Shown here: piece after piece, positions 27,233 to 34,314 of the stretch
Numbering within the stretch: the stretch's first letter is position 1
How the letters are laid out: each line of letters opens with the position of its first letter
DNA from: Actinomycetes bacterium
Lineage (GTDB): Bacteria; Actinomycetota; Acidimicrobiia; Acidimicrobiales; SZUA-35
NCBI GenBank assembly: GCA_024276425.1
Contig: JAJRXF010000104.1
Location: 1 to 40,359, forward strand
Length of the DNA: 40,359 nucleotides
Reading direction: 5' to 3'
The notes under the pieces: generated by a model
The model's input: only the letters and a program-made list of their open reading frames with translations
Databases searched by the model: none
Told to the model about the DNA's origin: nothing
Made by a program: the position numbers and the translations under genes

Positions 27233-27946
27233 AGGAGCAGCCCGGGCGGAGCGAAGGAGACCACCAACGGCCAAATGAACCTCCGATGGCGCCTCGAGCT
27301 GGCTGGAGAAGGGCAGACGCGTCATGCGAGTTCCACTGGGATCGGTAGCCTCGACCAGCAGGCCGTATCGATCGATCTGCATCAGTTTGGCTGTGGTAGC
27401 GAGCCAGCGTCCTCCGAGCGTCCGGGCCATCAGGACAAGGTCCTGACCAAGGCGATCGGCCACGGATTCCACCAGTCCTTCGGCCAGCTTGGCCAAAGGA
27501 TCAGGCTTTGCTCCGGCCAGATCTTCGATTGGCAACCAATGATCCTCACCCCAATCTCCAGTGAAACAAACCCGCAGCGGCACCAAGCGAAGCCATGAGT
27601 AATCAAGGGACTCCACCTGGTTTCGCAGCTGAGGGTGATTTTCCAAAAAGCGTTCCTGCAACTCCAATTGTTGGAGCCCGGGCACCGCTACCAAATCACC
27701 CTGAATCAACAGCCGGTCGCCAATGGTCATGCCAGCCCGTCCATCCTGACGAGCTCGGATGGTGTGCCTGGACAGATTCGACAGCACCGTTATGGGGGCC
27801 CCGGTTCCGTCATCGACGATAGGAACGACTCCCACAACGGGTCGACCATCCACGTCAAGGGTTGCGAGCGCGGCCGTTGGCGACGCTGCAAGCACAGTCC
27901 TAGCCCGTTCGGGAACGGTTGGTTCGGCACAGTGAAGATCATCCAC
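26699..27946 (-). CDS. PNPox-fold/DUF2470 (HugZ-like) protein with an antisense-overlapping tail
   Basis: From GTG 27946, residues about 10-150 match the split-barrel flavin/heme fold (ARTVLAASPTAALATLDVDG, PITVLSNLSRHTIRARQDGRA, DRLLIQGDLVAVPG) and about 165-240 the DUF2470 domain (LAEGLVESVADRLGQDL, QIDRYGLLVEA, EVHLAVGGLLRSAR). Such proteins bind FMN or heme; HugZ members degrade heme. The family ends near RSARAAPS, which corresponds to about 27215, just past the end of the methyltransferase gene. No stop occurs there, and the frame runs another 500-plus bases antisense to that gene, ending at 26699. The tail is low-similarity and may be untranslated if a small indel hides the true stop. 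The start is uncertain (TTG 27970, GTG 27895). Confidence 0.65.
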   Translation of the reverse strand: MDDLHCAEPTVPERARTVLAASPTAALATLDVDGRPVVGVVPIVDDGTGAPITVLSNLSRHTIRARQDGRAGMTIGDRLLIQGDLVAVPGLQQLELQERFLENHPQLRNQVESLDYSWLRLVPLRVCFTGDWGEDHWLPIEDLAGAKPDPLAKLAEGLVESVADRLGQDLVLMARTLGGRWLATTAKLMQIDRYGLLVEATDPSGTRMTRLPFSSQLEAPSEVHLAVGGLLRSARAAPSASSGSPSLLHPIKGDSGRRADIDRIDSSRHGDSNSLFDSLERANGQSWALGSEKDGDPLVWIENQVGEIDGINSWSESQGPETELFDDVDPGWERFEPGVWEDEGFTHADAGAATVKRIATAWVEEEGVDAEGSATAQDDAHVSGVVDGLGHNDGPNSLVNQNFPGVGDRPSVEAG

Positions 27947-27986
27947 TGCTACATGATCGACCCGGATCAACCTCGGCTTGAGAATC

Positions 27987-28787
27987 TTAGCTCGCCCAAA
28001 AAAGCTTGAGCCGATCGACAAAACGGTCGGGGTCAACCAGGTGCGGGTAGTGACCGTGATCGTCCCATACCTCCACGCTGGAGTTCCGGATAAACCCCGC
28101 TAACCAATCCGCGTAAGCCTCACCAGGGTCGACGCCAAATAGTGATAGGTAGGGCGTCTGCTGCCCGGCATACCCCGAGAGGGCCCCCTCGACGACTGCG
28201 GCAATCTCCTGGGCGGACATGGTAAACATCATCTCCCATACCCCAAGAACAACGTCTTGGTTAGCCCTTCGATTACCGGCCAGCCGATCACGTTCACCCG
28301 TAGAAAGCTTGTCCCCTTCCAGCTGGGCAAAAAGCCCTTCCAGTACCAGGGGGAAGGCATCGGGGTCCTTGAGATGGTCTTCTACCTCGACCAACTGCGC
28401 CTTGAACTCTCCGAGTTGTAGCGACTGGTCCACATTGGTCACTGATCGAACCGGGAGGACGGCACCGACCGCGGACACCACCGCACCGCCCAACGAATGC
28501 CCGACCAGATGTGGCCGCTCCAACCCGGCGGCCGTCGCCACCGTCACAACGTCTCCAGCCATTGCCTCCAAGTCATAACGATCCGCATTGGCGGATTGAC
28601 CGTGACCGCGCAAGTCCATCCAAAGGACCCGATGAGAACTCTCAAGTCGATCAATGATGGGCTGCCAATTGGCCCAGCACTCGGTAATTCCATGGACTAA
28701 CAGGACCGAGGCGCCGTCTGCAGCAGCACTCTGGCCCGCTTGGTCCCAATAGATTTTCGTGCCGTCACCGGCGGTAGCTTCGCTCAT
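27987..28787 (-). CDS. Alpha/beta hydrolase fold protein
   Basis: The product is 266 residues from ATG 28787 (ATG 28805 is possible). It shows LLVHGITECWANW (oxyanion loop), MDLRGHGQSAN, the nucleophile elbow LVGHSLGGAVVS and a terminal DHGHYPHLVDP that supplies the catalytic His. The catalytic Asp is probably in LFGVDPGEAY. The cap region (about 120-200) is helical and rich in acidic residues. The substrate is unknown; esterase, lipase or haloalkane-type chemistry cannot be separated by eye. The downstream PNPox-type gene begins about 40 bases later on the same strand. Confidence 0.85.
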   Translation of the reverse strand: MSEATAGDGTKIYWDQAGQSAAADGASVLLVHGITECWANWQPIIDRLESSHRVLWMDLRGHGQSANADRYDLEAMAGDVVTVATAAGLERPHLVGHSLGGAVVSAVGAVLPVRSVTNVDQSLQLGEFKAQLVEVEDHLKDPDAFPLVLEGLFAQLEGDKLSTGERDRLAGNRRANQDVVLGVWEMMFTMSAQEIAAVVEGALSGYAGQQTPYLSLFGVDPGEAYADWLAGFIRNSSVEVWDDHGHYPHLVDPDRFVDRLKLFWAS

Positions 28788-28816
28788 CCCTCCAGGGTGA
28801 CACATTCTCCGGGCCT

Positions 28817-29160
28817 CATGGACGCACCACTGCCCTTCTCACTGTGGTTGGCAATTCCCTCGGGCTCCTTGGCCAGACTCTAGCCATCACCGTTGGTCTG
28901 GGTGCCGTCCTAAGTCGCTCAATCACCACCTACACGGTGATGCGCCTTATCGGAGCCATTTACCTCGTATACCTCGGTGCACAGACCTTCCTCGCTTCCT
29001 GGGCAGATGTGAACTGGACAGCCTTTGGGCCCTAGCGGCTGGTACGGCTCGCGGTTGGTTTGTATCATCCCCCCGACGCATGGCCCGGCTGGGCCAAGGT
29101 GGCGGTTTGATCATGGTTGGCCTCGGTCTGCGCCTAGCTTCCAGTGGACGTGACTCCTAA
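28817..29160 (+). pseudogene. Decayed LysE/RhtB-type amino acid exporter
   Basis: Two pieces of one transporter remain in different frames. The first (28817-29035) reads HGRTTALLTVVGNSLGLLGQ ... AITVGLGAVLSRS ... MRLIGAIYLVYLGAQTF, the end of helix 1 through helix 3 of LysE proteins, then degenerates and stops at TAG 29033. The second (about 29044-29160) reads ARGWFVSSPRRMARLGQGGG followed by LIMVGLGLRLASS, the family's C-terminal helix, ending at TAA. The N-terminal helix and roughly 90 central residues are gone, so this is a remnant with an internal deletion and frameshift. A short 63-residue open frame over it is not considered functional. Confidence 0.7.
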
Positions 29161-29815
29161 AGAGCCCGCGACAGCCGCTGCTACCACCCAAATCAAGACC
29201 ACCTCGAAGGACCGCTCTGTCACTCCACCACGGCATCCTGTAGCGGTGACGCCTCACGTGCCGGTTTCAACCCGGAGAATCAACGCCGGAGCAAAGCTCT
29301 TAGTTGGCGACCCCGAGGATGCCCTACGGGTGCTCAACCGGCTCGACGATGACGAACTCTCCAACATTGCCGAGGTCATCAAGCAACTGCAAACGGAGCG
29401 AGCCATGGCAAGAGGTGACCTAGACGCCATCATCGTCAATGCCTTCGAAAGCGGGTTTGGGCGTGATGGACTTGGTGTCAACCCGTGGATAGAGGGCAAC
29501 GTCATTGTTTGCCCAGGTGGCATCATCTCCAAATCACGTTCTACTCACCGCTGCCGTTTCATTAGCGTGAACGACACCTGGATCTGGGATTCTGGTGAAC
29601 TGATCCGCGAAGATAAACGTTCCCTTCCCGGCGCCGAAAGCGGCTTCCGGGCGGTGGCCCTTTTGCCAGTCTTGAACGGCATGGCACTCGATGTTGTCAA
29701 CGGCAAGGCGCGTGGCGGACAGCATTCAGTTGATCGAGTGACTTCCTATGTGGTCAAAAGGGGCCAACTCCATGAAGTATCACAACGAAGGGTGACTGAG
29801 GCGGGAATGCAATGA
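29144..29815 (+). CDS. Unrecognised protein, 223 residues
   Basis: I do not recognise this family. The longest frame starts at a GTG inside the tail of the LysE remnant, and the Thr/Pro-rich first 45 residues look non-conserved; GTG 29246 or ATG 29404 may be the true start. The middle (ALRVLNRLDDDELSNIAEVI, KQLQTERAMARGDLDAI) is helical and charged. The second half is globular with Cys (NVIVCPGGIISKSRSTHRC), Trp (DTWIWDSGELI) and a VKRGQLHEVSQRR end. There is no signal peptide or membrane segment. It sits 39 bases before the aquaporin gene. Codon use looks like its neighbours, which supports a real gene. Confidence 0.5.
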   Translation: MDVTPKEPATAAATTQIKTTSKDRSVTPPRHPVAVTPHVPVSTRRINAGAKLLVGDPEDALRVLNRLDDDELSNIAEVIKQLQTERAMARGDLDAIIVNAFESGFGRDGLGVNPWIEGNVIVCPGGIISKSRSTHRCRFISVNDTWIWDSGELIREDKRSLPGAESGFRAVALLPVLNGMALDVVNGKARGGQHSVDRVTSYVVKRGQLHEVSQRRVTEAGMQ

Positions 29816-29854
29816 CCACCCAAAGCCAACACGAACCAAGCCAGGCAGGATCCA

Positions 29855-30571
29855 GTGGTCAGAGAAGGCACAAACGTTCAGCCAGCGCTTCGCCAACGGG
29901 CACTGGCCGAGTTCCTAGGCACACACTTCTTGCTCGTTGGTGTAATCGGTTCGGGGATTATGGCCCAGCGCCTAAGCGATGACGTTGGCCTGCAACTCCT
30001 TCAGAATGCCTTTGCCACCTCTGGCATCTTGGCGGCAATCATCCTAGCCTTCGGGTGGATCTCCGGGGCTCATTTCAACCCCGCGGTTACCCTCTTGGCC
30101 AGGGCGCTCGACGAACTCGATTCCACCACCGCCGTTGCCTACCTCGGGGCCCAACTCGGCGGAGCCATTTCCGGGGCTCTCGTGGCCAACATCATGTTCG
30201 ACCTTCCTGCTGTCAACTTGTCCACCACTGAACGGGGCTCACTCAATCTGCTCCTCGGTGAGGTCGTCGCCACCCTCGGCTTACTCCTGATCATTTGGGG
30301 TGTTGTCCGTGCCGGACGGGCAGACGCCGCTCCTTATGCAGTCGCCGCCTATATCGGTGGGGCCTACTACTTCACCAGTTCGACCAGCTTCGCCAACCCG
30401 GCGGTAACAGTGGCTCGGACCTTGTCTGACACCTTCGCTGGCATCAAACCATCGTCTGCCCCAGGCTTCATCGTTGCCCAACTGCTCGGTACCACCCTTG
30501 CCTTGGTCCTCATCCCTGTGGTCTTCGCCCACGACCCTTCACCAACGCGTCAGGGTTCTAGGGACCGTTGA
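29855..30571 (+). CDS. Aquaporin/glycerol facilitator (MIP family) channel
   Basis: The 238-residue product has six membrane segments and both pore half-helices with intact NPA motifs: SGAHFNPAVTLLAR and SFANPAVTVARTLSDTFAG. The Arg after the second NPA is the selectivity-filter arginine. Family resemblance seems closest to bacterial aquaporins often found in arsenic clusters, but no arsenic genes are here, so water, glycerol or other neutral solutes are all possible. GTG 29855 has an AGGA site upstream. A different-frame ATG at 29812 overlapping the previous stop encodes a short Ser-rich peptide and may mark a lost upstream start. It overlaps the convergent signal peptidase fusion by 14 bases. 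Confidence 0.9.
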   Translation: MVREGTNVQPALRQRALAEFLGTHFLLVGVIGSGIMAQRLSDDVGLQLLQNAFATSGILAAIILAFGWISGAHFNPAVTLLARALDELDSTTAVAYLGAQLGGAISGALVANIMFDLPAVNLSTTERGSLNLLLGEVVATLGLLLIIWGVVRAGRADAAPYAVAAYIGGAYYFTSSTSFANPAVTVARTLSDTFAGIKPSSAPGFIVAQLLGTTLALVLIPVVFAHDPSPTRQGSRDR

Positions 30572-32645
30572 GCCAAACCTTGTCGGCTGCGGCATAGCTC
30601 ACCGTCATAACGTCAAGATCCCCATCTCCGTCCAGGTCGCCTAATGCGACCCGATAGGATGCACTGCCCAGAGGGCCAACAGAGGCCGTAAAGTAGCCGG
30701 CACCATTGTTAAACCACGCCTCGTTGGGACCAGGATCGACTGCGGTCACCGCGTCCAGGTCACCGTCGCCGTCAAGATCACCAAAGCTCAAACCAGTTCG
30801 GGCGGCACTGCCGAGCCCTTGACCAGAATCGGTGAAAACTCCCGAGCCGTTGTTGAACCAGACAGTGCTGGGCTGGTTGTAGTTTGTGAACATCAGGTCT
30901 CGATCACCATCGCCATCGAGGTCCCCGATGGCGACCCCCCGACTGACTGAAGCCCCCAGGGCCTGTGCGGAGCTAAACAAACCCGAGCCATTGTTGACCA
31001 AGACAACGTTGGCCTGGCCTTGATTGGCCACCACCACATCCAGATCTCCGTCGACGTCAACGTCGCCGAATTCAACCCCGCGGGAACTGGCGGTACCAAG
31101 CGCTTGGCCGGAGTCGGTGAAAACTCCCGCCCCGTTATTAAGCCAGATCCGATTCGCCTGGTTGAAGTTGGCCACAAAGGCATCCAGATCGCCATCACCA
31201 TCAACATCCCCTAAGGCCACGTGTGTACTCGAGTTCAGCCCCAGAGCCTGGCCGGAGTCGGTGAAAACTCCCGCCCCGTTATTAAGCCAGATCCGATTCG
31301 CCTGGTTGTAGTTGGCCACAAAGGCATCCAGGTCACCATCACCATCAACATCCCCCAATCTGGCACCCAGCCCCGATGAAGTCCCGAGCGATTGGCCCGT
31401 GTCGCTCAATACAGCCGCTCCATTGTTGATCCAAACCCGGTTACCTTCACCCTGGTTGACAACAAAGGCATCCAGATCGCCATCCCCATCGAGATCACCA
31501 AGGTTGGCCGATCGGCCAAGATTGGTGCCAAGCATCTGGCCGGAATCGCTGAACAAGCCGGGACTAGAAGTGGTCGGTGTGGGGTCACAGTCATCGCCGG
31601 TGCCATCGCCGTCGCTGTCGTACTGGTTCAGGTTGAACGAACCAGGACAGTTGTCGATGGCGGATACAAACGCATCGAAGTCCTCAGCCCAAGCGCTTAC
31701 CTCAATACTGTCGAGGCTCTCCCAAAGTGGGCTGTAGGACCGGACAACATAGAAGAACTGCCCGACCGCCGGGTTGTCAACATAGCTCACCGTGGTTCGG
31801 GGACTCAGTTCGGCCACGAGCGAGTACGGCCCACCCTGGGTAGTAGACCGCAATACCCGGTGCCCCTCGGCGTAGGAATCAGTGGACGCGGTCCAATCTA
31901 AGGTCACCAACTTGCCCTCACTGGCTAAAAGACCAGTCGGTGGTGCCAAGACATCGGCACCAAACGCGTTCCCGCTGTTGGTAGTCCAACCGGCGAACGC
32001 GGCCACCGATGATCCGACCAGGGCGCCGACCACCACCACGAACAGGGTGATCGAACCAGCGACGGTGGCGGCTTGGCGACCAAGCCGCTCCCTCCATTGA
32101 CCACGGGTGGGGCCTGGCCCACTTCCCCTATTCAGCCATGGATCGAATTGATCTAACAGAGCCCAACGAGAGAGCCACACCATCAATCCGGCCAGTAAAG
32201 AGAACATTGCCAGATTCAGCCATTGGCCCTGGTTCGCCCATAACAAGGGGCGTCCAACCGATGGAATGAGGATACGCCCCACCCCGCGAATAAGGGCTGG
32301 GGGGACCGGGGTGGAGTCGGCCCGACGACTAGCATCTCCCTTGGTCACGAACTCACCCTCTGGAGTGACCTCAACAATGCGATGGGTGATGCTTCCCCGT
32401 CCAGTCGGGTCATCAAAGACAATAACCATCCCCGGTCGTAGGGCCCCAAAATCGGGGCTTTCACTGAGGACGATGTCCCCAGTAGCGACCGAGGGCGACA
32501 TGGAGTCGGACAAGATGACGACCGGGGTCCAACCCAACACCAGGGGCAGCACGCTGATCCACAACAGCAGGTAGGCCACCCCGCACATTGCACTAAGACC
32601 TACGAGTCCTACCGCGAAGCGGAGCCTGATCCCTAGCGGAGACAT
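30558..32645 (-). CDS. SipW-type signal peptidase fused to FN3, thrombospondin-3 and seven FG-GAP repeats
   Basis: Residues 1-165 are a type I signal peptidase of the ER/SipW class: membrane helix about 10-38, SDSMSPS with nucleophile Ser48, ITHRIVEV with His88 in place of the usual Lys, and TKGDAS with Asp104; a second helix follows at about 145-165. After a basic loop (181-190) comes a third hydrophobic stretch (194-216) ending SSVAAFAGWTTNSGNAF, which copies the SipW-dependent signal of the adjacent TasA-like protein. Then FN3 (about 235-325), a thrombospondin-3 Ca site DNCPGSFNLNQYDSDGDGTG (331-350) and seven FG-GAP units with GDLDGDGDLD Ca loops (about 364-695). The enzyme may thus cut its own ectodomain free. 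Typical SipW is under 200 residues. Function is inferred from architecture. Confidence 0.88.
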   Translation of the reverse strand: MSPLGIRLRFAVGLVGLSAMCGVAYLLLWISVLPLVLGWTPVVILSDSMSPSVATGDIVLSESPDFGALRPGMVIVFDDPTGRGSITHRIVEVTPEGEFVTKGDASRRADSTPVPPALIRGVGRILIPSVGRPLLWANQGQWLNLAMFSLLAGLMVWLSRWALLDQFDPWLNRGSGPGPTRGQWRERLGRQAATVAGSITLFVVVVGALVGSSVAAFAGWTTNSGNAFGADVLAPPTGLLASEGKLVTLDWTASTDSYAEGHRVLRSTTQGGPYSLVAELSPRTTVSYVDNPAVGQFFYVVRSYSPLWESLDSIEVSAWAEDFDAFVSAIDNCPGSFNLNQYDSDGDGTGDDCDPTPTTSSPGLFSDSGQMLGTNLGRSANLGDLDGDGDLDAFVVNQGEGNRVWINNGAAVLSDTGQSLGTSSGLGARLGDVDGDGDLDAFVANYNQANRIWLNNGAGVFTDSGQALGLNSSTHVALGDVDGDGDLDAFVANFNQANRIWLNNGAGVFTDSGQALGTASSRGVEFGDVDVDGDLDVVVANQGQANVVLVNNGSGLFSSAQALGASVSRGVAIGDLDGDGDRDLMFTNYNQPSTVWFNNGSGVFTDSGQGLGSAARTGLSFGDLDGDGDLDAVTAVDPGPNEAWFNNGAGYFTASVGPLGSASYRVALGDLDGDGDLDVMTVSYAAADKVWLNGP
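31105..31355. repeat. Near-identical 107 bp direct repeat with 144 bp period inside the FG-GAP region
   Basis: Starting at TGGCCGGAGTCGGTGAAAAC, bases 31105-31211 recur at 31249-31355 with only a few differences. The period, 144 bases, equals 48 codons, one FG-GAP unit. The other five units are much more diverged, so this is a recent in-frame duplication of one repeat, with scope for length variation of the ectodomain. Confidence 0.85.
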
Positions 32646-32682
32646 CGGGTGTCAGCCATGACAGTCTACCGGTCCGCCGACC

Positions 32683-33306
32683 CTAGTTCTGCGTCTCCCA
32701 GTTCAGAGTAAGCCCTGTGACCGACTGACCTTGCTGGGCATTTGGGGTAGCCGGGTCGAGCTCGATCGTCACTCGGTAGGTTTTCGATGCCGGGGTTGAG
32801 GCTGGATCCCAAACTCCGATCCCGGTGACATAGTCGGTTGAGGTCGTATCAAAGGTGTTCAAGGCGACACTGGCAAGGATGGTGTTTTCCGTCACGAAAC
32901 CGGTGCAGTTCCCAAAGGATCCGCCGGTGCCCTCCTCAACCGTCAGGTTCAAGAAACTACCCAGGGTTCCACTGTCGGTGTAACCACCCGAGTAAAGCCT
33001 CACGACAGATGGATCGGCGCCGGTGCCCTGATAGGTCACGACGATGCAGTCCACGACGACTTGTCCTGGTTCCATATTCGAGACATTGAACAACGCGGAG
33101 GCGACATCATCATCGACCAGGTCGACCGAGCCAGCAACGAAGGCACTTCCGGTGTTTTGGGTGGACGCGGTGAAGGCTGCCGTCGAACTTCTGATCACGA
33201 GCACACTTACAACGCCCAGTGCAACAAGGGCGGCCAAGAGACGAAACACCAGGGCCAAACTCGTGCCATGATCGCCTGGCATTTCAGATCTCACTGTGTT
33301 TGCCAT
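32683..33306 (-). CDS. TasA/camelysin-like secreted protein with a SipW-dependent-type signal sequence
   Basis: The ATG at 33306 has GAGG five to six bases upstream and gives 207 residues; the longer frame to 33483 is not needed. The N-terminus has a hydrophobic core (18-38) followed by SSTAAFTASTQNTGSAFVAG and VDLVDDD, the hallmark of TasA/CalY-type substrates of SipW. The mature domain is a Ser/Thr/Val-rich beta protein with three cysteines (VVDCIVV, FGNCTGF and none paired locally) and ends TGLTLNWETQN. TasA proteins form extracellular fibres; fibre formation here is inference. The SipW-type peptidase fusion lies 37 bases downstream on the same strand, so the pair is an operon of substrate and processor. 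Confidence 0.8.
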   Translation of the reverse strand: MANTVRSEMPGDHGTSLALVFRLLAALVALGVVSVLVIRSSTAAFTASTQNTGSAFVAGSVDLVDDDVASALFNVSNMEPGQVVVDCIVVTYQGTGADPSVVRLYSGGYTDSGTLGSFLNLTVEEGTGGSFGNCTGFVTENTILASVALNTFDTTSTDYVTGIGVWDPASTPASKTYRVTIELDPATPNAQQGQSVTGLTLNWETQN

Positions 33307-33418
33307 TGTCGCCTCGCTCGTCCTTGCTAGTCCCTGTTTATCTTTGGGAGTTCTTGGCGGCCGGCTTGAGGGCCGGTACCCCAGGCTCGGCCGGTGACGA
33401 AGCTCCAGAATGGGCCTT

Positions 33419-33444
33419 TGTACCCATTTGGTGTACCCATTTGG
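33419..33444. repeat. Perfect 13 bp tandem repeat upstream of the TasA-like gene
   Basis: TGTACCCATTTGG is present twice in direct succession, about 115-140 bases upstream of the TasA-like ATG, in a 196-base gene-free stretch (33307-33502). The second copy extends to ACCCATTTGGGT, whose arms ACCCA/TGGGT are inverted. This is a plausible regulator-binding site for the surface-protein operon. Confidence 0.6.
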
Positions 33445-33502
33445 GTCATAGGGGTGCCAGCTACAGATGAGGCCAGAAAACATCAGGCCGATCCGGCAGC
33501 GC

Positions 33503-33718
33503 CTAGCTAGTCGGACCGCTTAGTTCCTGGATCTCCGTCATCTCCGACAATCCCAAAGGAATGGTTCGACCAGTGGTGGTTCCACGTCCGATCCCGTAGA
33601 TGAACACGGCGAAAATGAGGAGGATGGCCACGCCTGCGAGTGCCAGCCACTGCATGCCCGGGCTCAAGATGGGCTTCGACGACGATGACCGACGACTGCT
33701 ACTCCGCTTTGGACTCAT
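33503..33718 (-). CDS. Small single-pass membrane protein with a basic Ser/Arg-rich N-terminus
   Basis: From ATG 33718, preceded by an AGGTG ribosome site, the product is 71 residues. MSPKRSSSRRSSSS is strongly positive and should stay cytosolic; WLALAGVAILLIFAVFIYGI (about 24-43) is one membrane helix; the tail GRGTTTGRTIPLGLSEMTEI would be outside. No family is recognised. It is on the same strand as, and 196 bases ahead of, the TasA-like/SipW-type pair, so it may belong to the same surface locus, but it could also be independent. Confidence 0.55.
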   Translation of the reverse strand: MSPKRSSSRRSSSSKPILSPGMQWLALAGVAILLIFAVFIYGIGRGTTTGRTIPLGLSEMTEIQELSGPTS

Positions 33719-33797
33719 GATCACCTGACTTCCCCATAGCTCACAGTATTTGCCAAAGATCCCAGGACTGCCAAAGAGCCAGTCCTTTCCATGTACT

Positions 33798-33860
33798 CAA
33801 CAGTACAGCGCAGCCAACAGTACAGCGCAGCCAACAGTACAGCGCAGCCAACAGTACAGC
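33798..33860. repeat. Tandem array: three perfect 17 bp units plus a partial fourth
   Basis: The unit CAACAGTACAGCGCAGC occurs three times without mismatch (33798-33848), followed by its first 12 bases. The array fills part of the roughly 250-base divergent gap between the small membrane protein (minus) and the integral membrane gene ahead of trkA (plus). Open frames through it exist on both strands but are judged not to be genes. It could be an iterated binding site or a variable-number repeat. Confidence 0.85.
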
Positions 33861-33967
33861 AGAATTGTTCTTCGGGGGCCCCATGGCGACCCTCATTGGC
33901 GCTAGCGTATTCGGCGATGGTTGTTACCACGAAACCAACTCCGCAGATCTCTCGGGCCGATACGTTC

Positions 33968-34300
33968 ATGCTCCGACTCCTTCGTTTACCGATTGAGCAA
34001 CGGGGCACCTCCGCCGATGCTCAATCAGCATTTCAGAAATCCATCATGATCTCATCGGTGCGATGTCTTCTGACCTATGTGTTTTTCCCCTTTATCGCTC
34101 CGACAATCGGCATTTTCTCTGGCGTCGGCCCCCTGGTTGGAAGTGTCGTGAGCCTGATCGCCATGTTGTCCATCGGCTTGAGTATGCGGCGATTCTGGAG
34201 TTCACGTCACCCACATCGCTGGACCTACACCATCTTGGGAGGGACGATGTTCATTTTCCTCGTCTATCTCCTCATCGCCGACCTTGCCTCACTAATCTAG
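33968..34300 (+). CDS. Conserved-looking integral membrane protein upstream of trkA
   Basis: From ATG 33968 the product is 110 residues (ATG 34046 would give 84). After an amphipathic start (SADAQSAFQKSIMISSVRCL) come three hydrophobic segments: LLTYVFFPFIAPTIGIFSG, GPLVGSVVSLIAMLSIGLSM and YTILGGTMFIFLVYLLIADL, separated by a basic RRFWSSRHPHRW loop. I recall similar small proteins in actinobacteria but cannot name a function. It ends 14 bases before trkA and is probably co-transcribed with the K+ uptake genes. The open frame begins earlier (33791), but that part translates the tandem repeat and looks artificial. Confidence 0.65.
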   Translation: MLRLLRLPIEQRGTSADAQSAFQKSIMISSVRCLLTYVFFPFIAPTIGIFSGVGPLVGSVVSLIAMLSIGLSMRRFWSSRHPHRWTYTILGGTMFIFLVYLLIADLASLI

Positions 34301-34314
34301 GGTATTAGGCGGTT

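Noticed and set aside
29812-29990. Short plus-strand frame starting ATG 29812, overlapping the previous stop
   Set aside because: Encodes a Ser/Arg-rich peptide with no likeness to anything and ends inside the aquaporin gene; at most a displaced former start.
31392-31901. 169-residue plus-strand frame across the FG-GAP region
   Set aside because: Antisense to clearly repeated coding sequence; no start context.
33798-33860. CRISPR array
   Set aside because: The 17 bp units are head-to-tail without spacers and are too short; no cas genes.
33721-34008. 95-residue minus-strand frame with Cys/Leu-rich repeats (CCTVGCAVLLAALYCWLRC)
   Set aside because: It translates the 17 bp tandem array and overlaps the better-supported plus-strand membrane gene; no ribosome site or family likeness.
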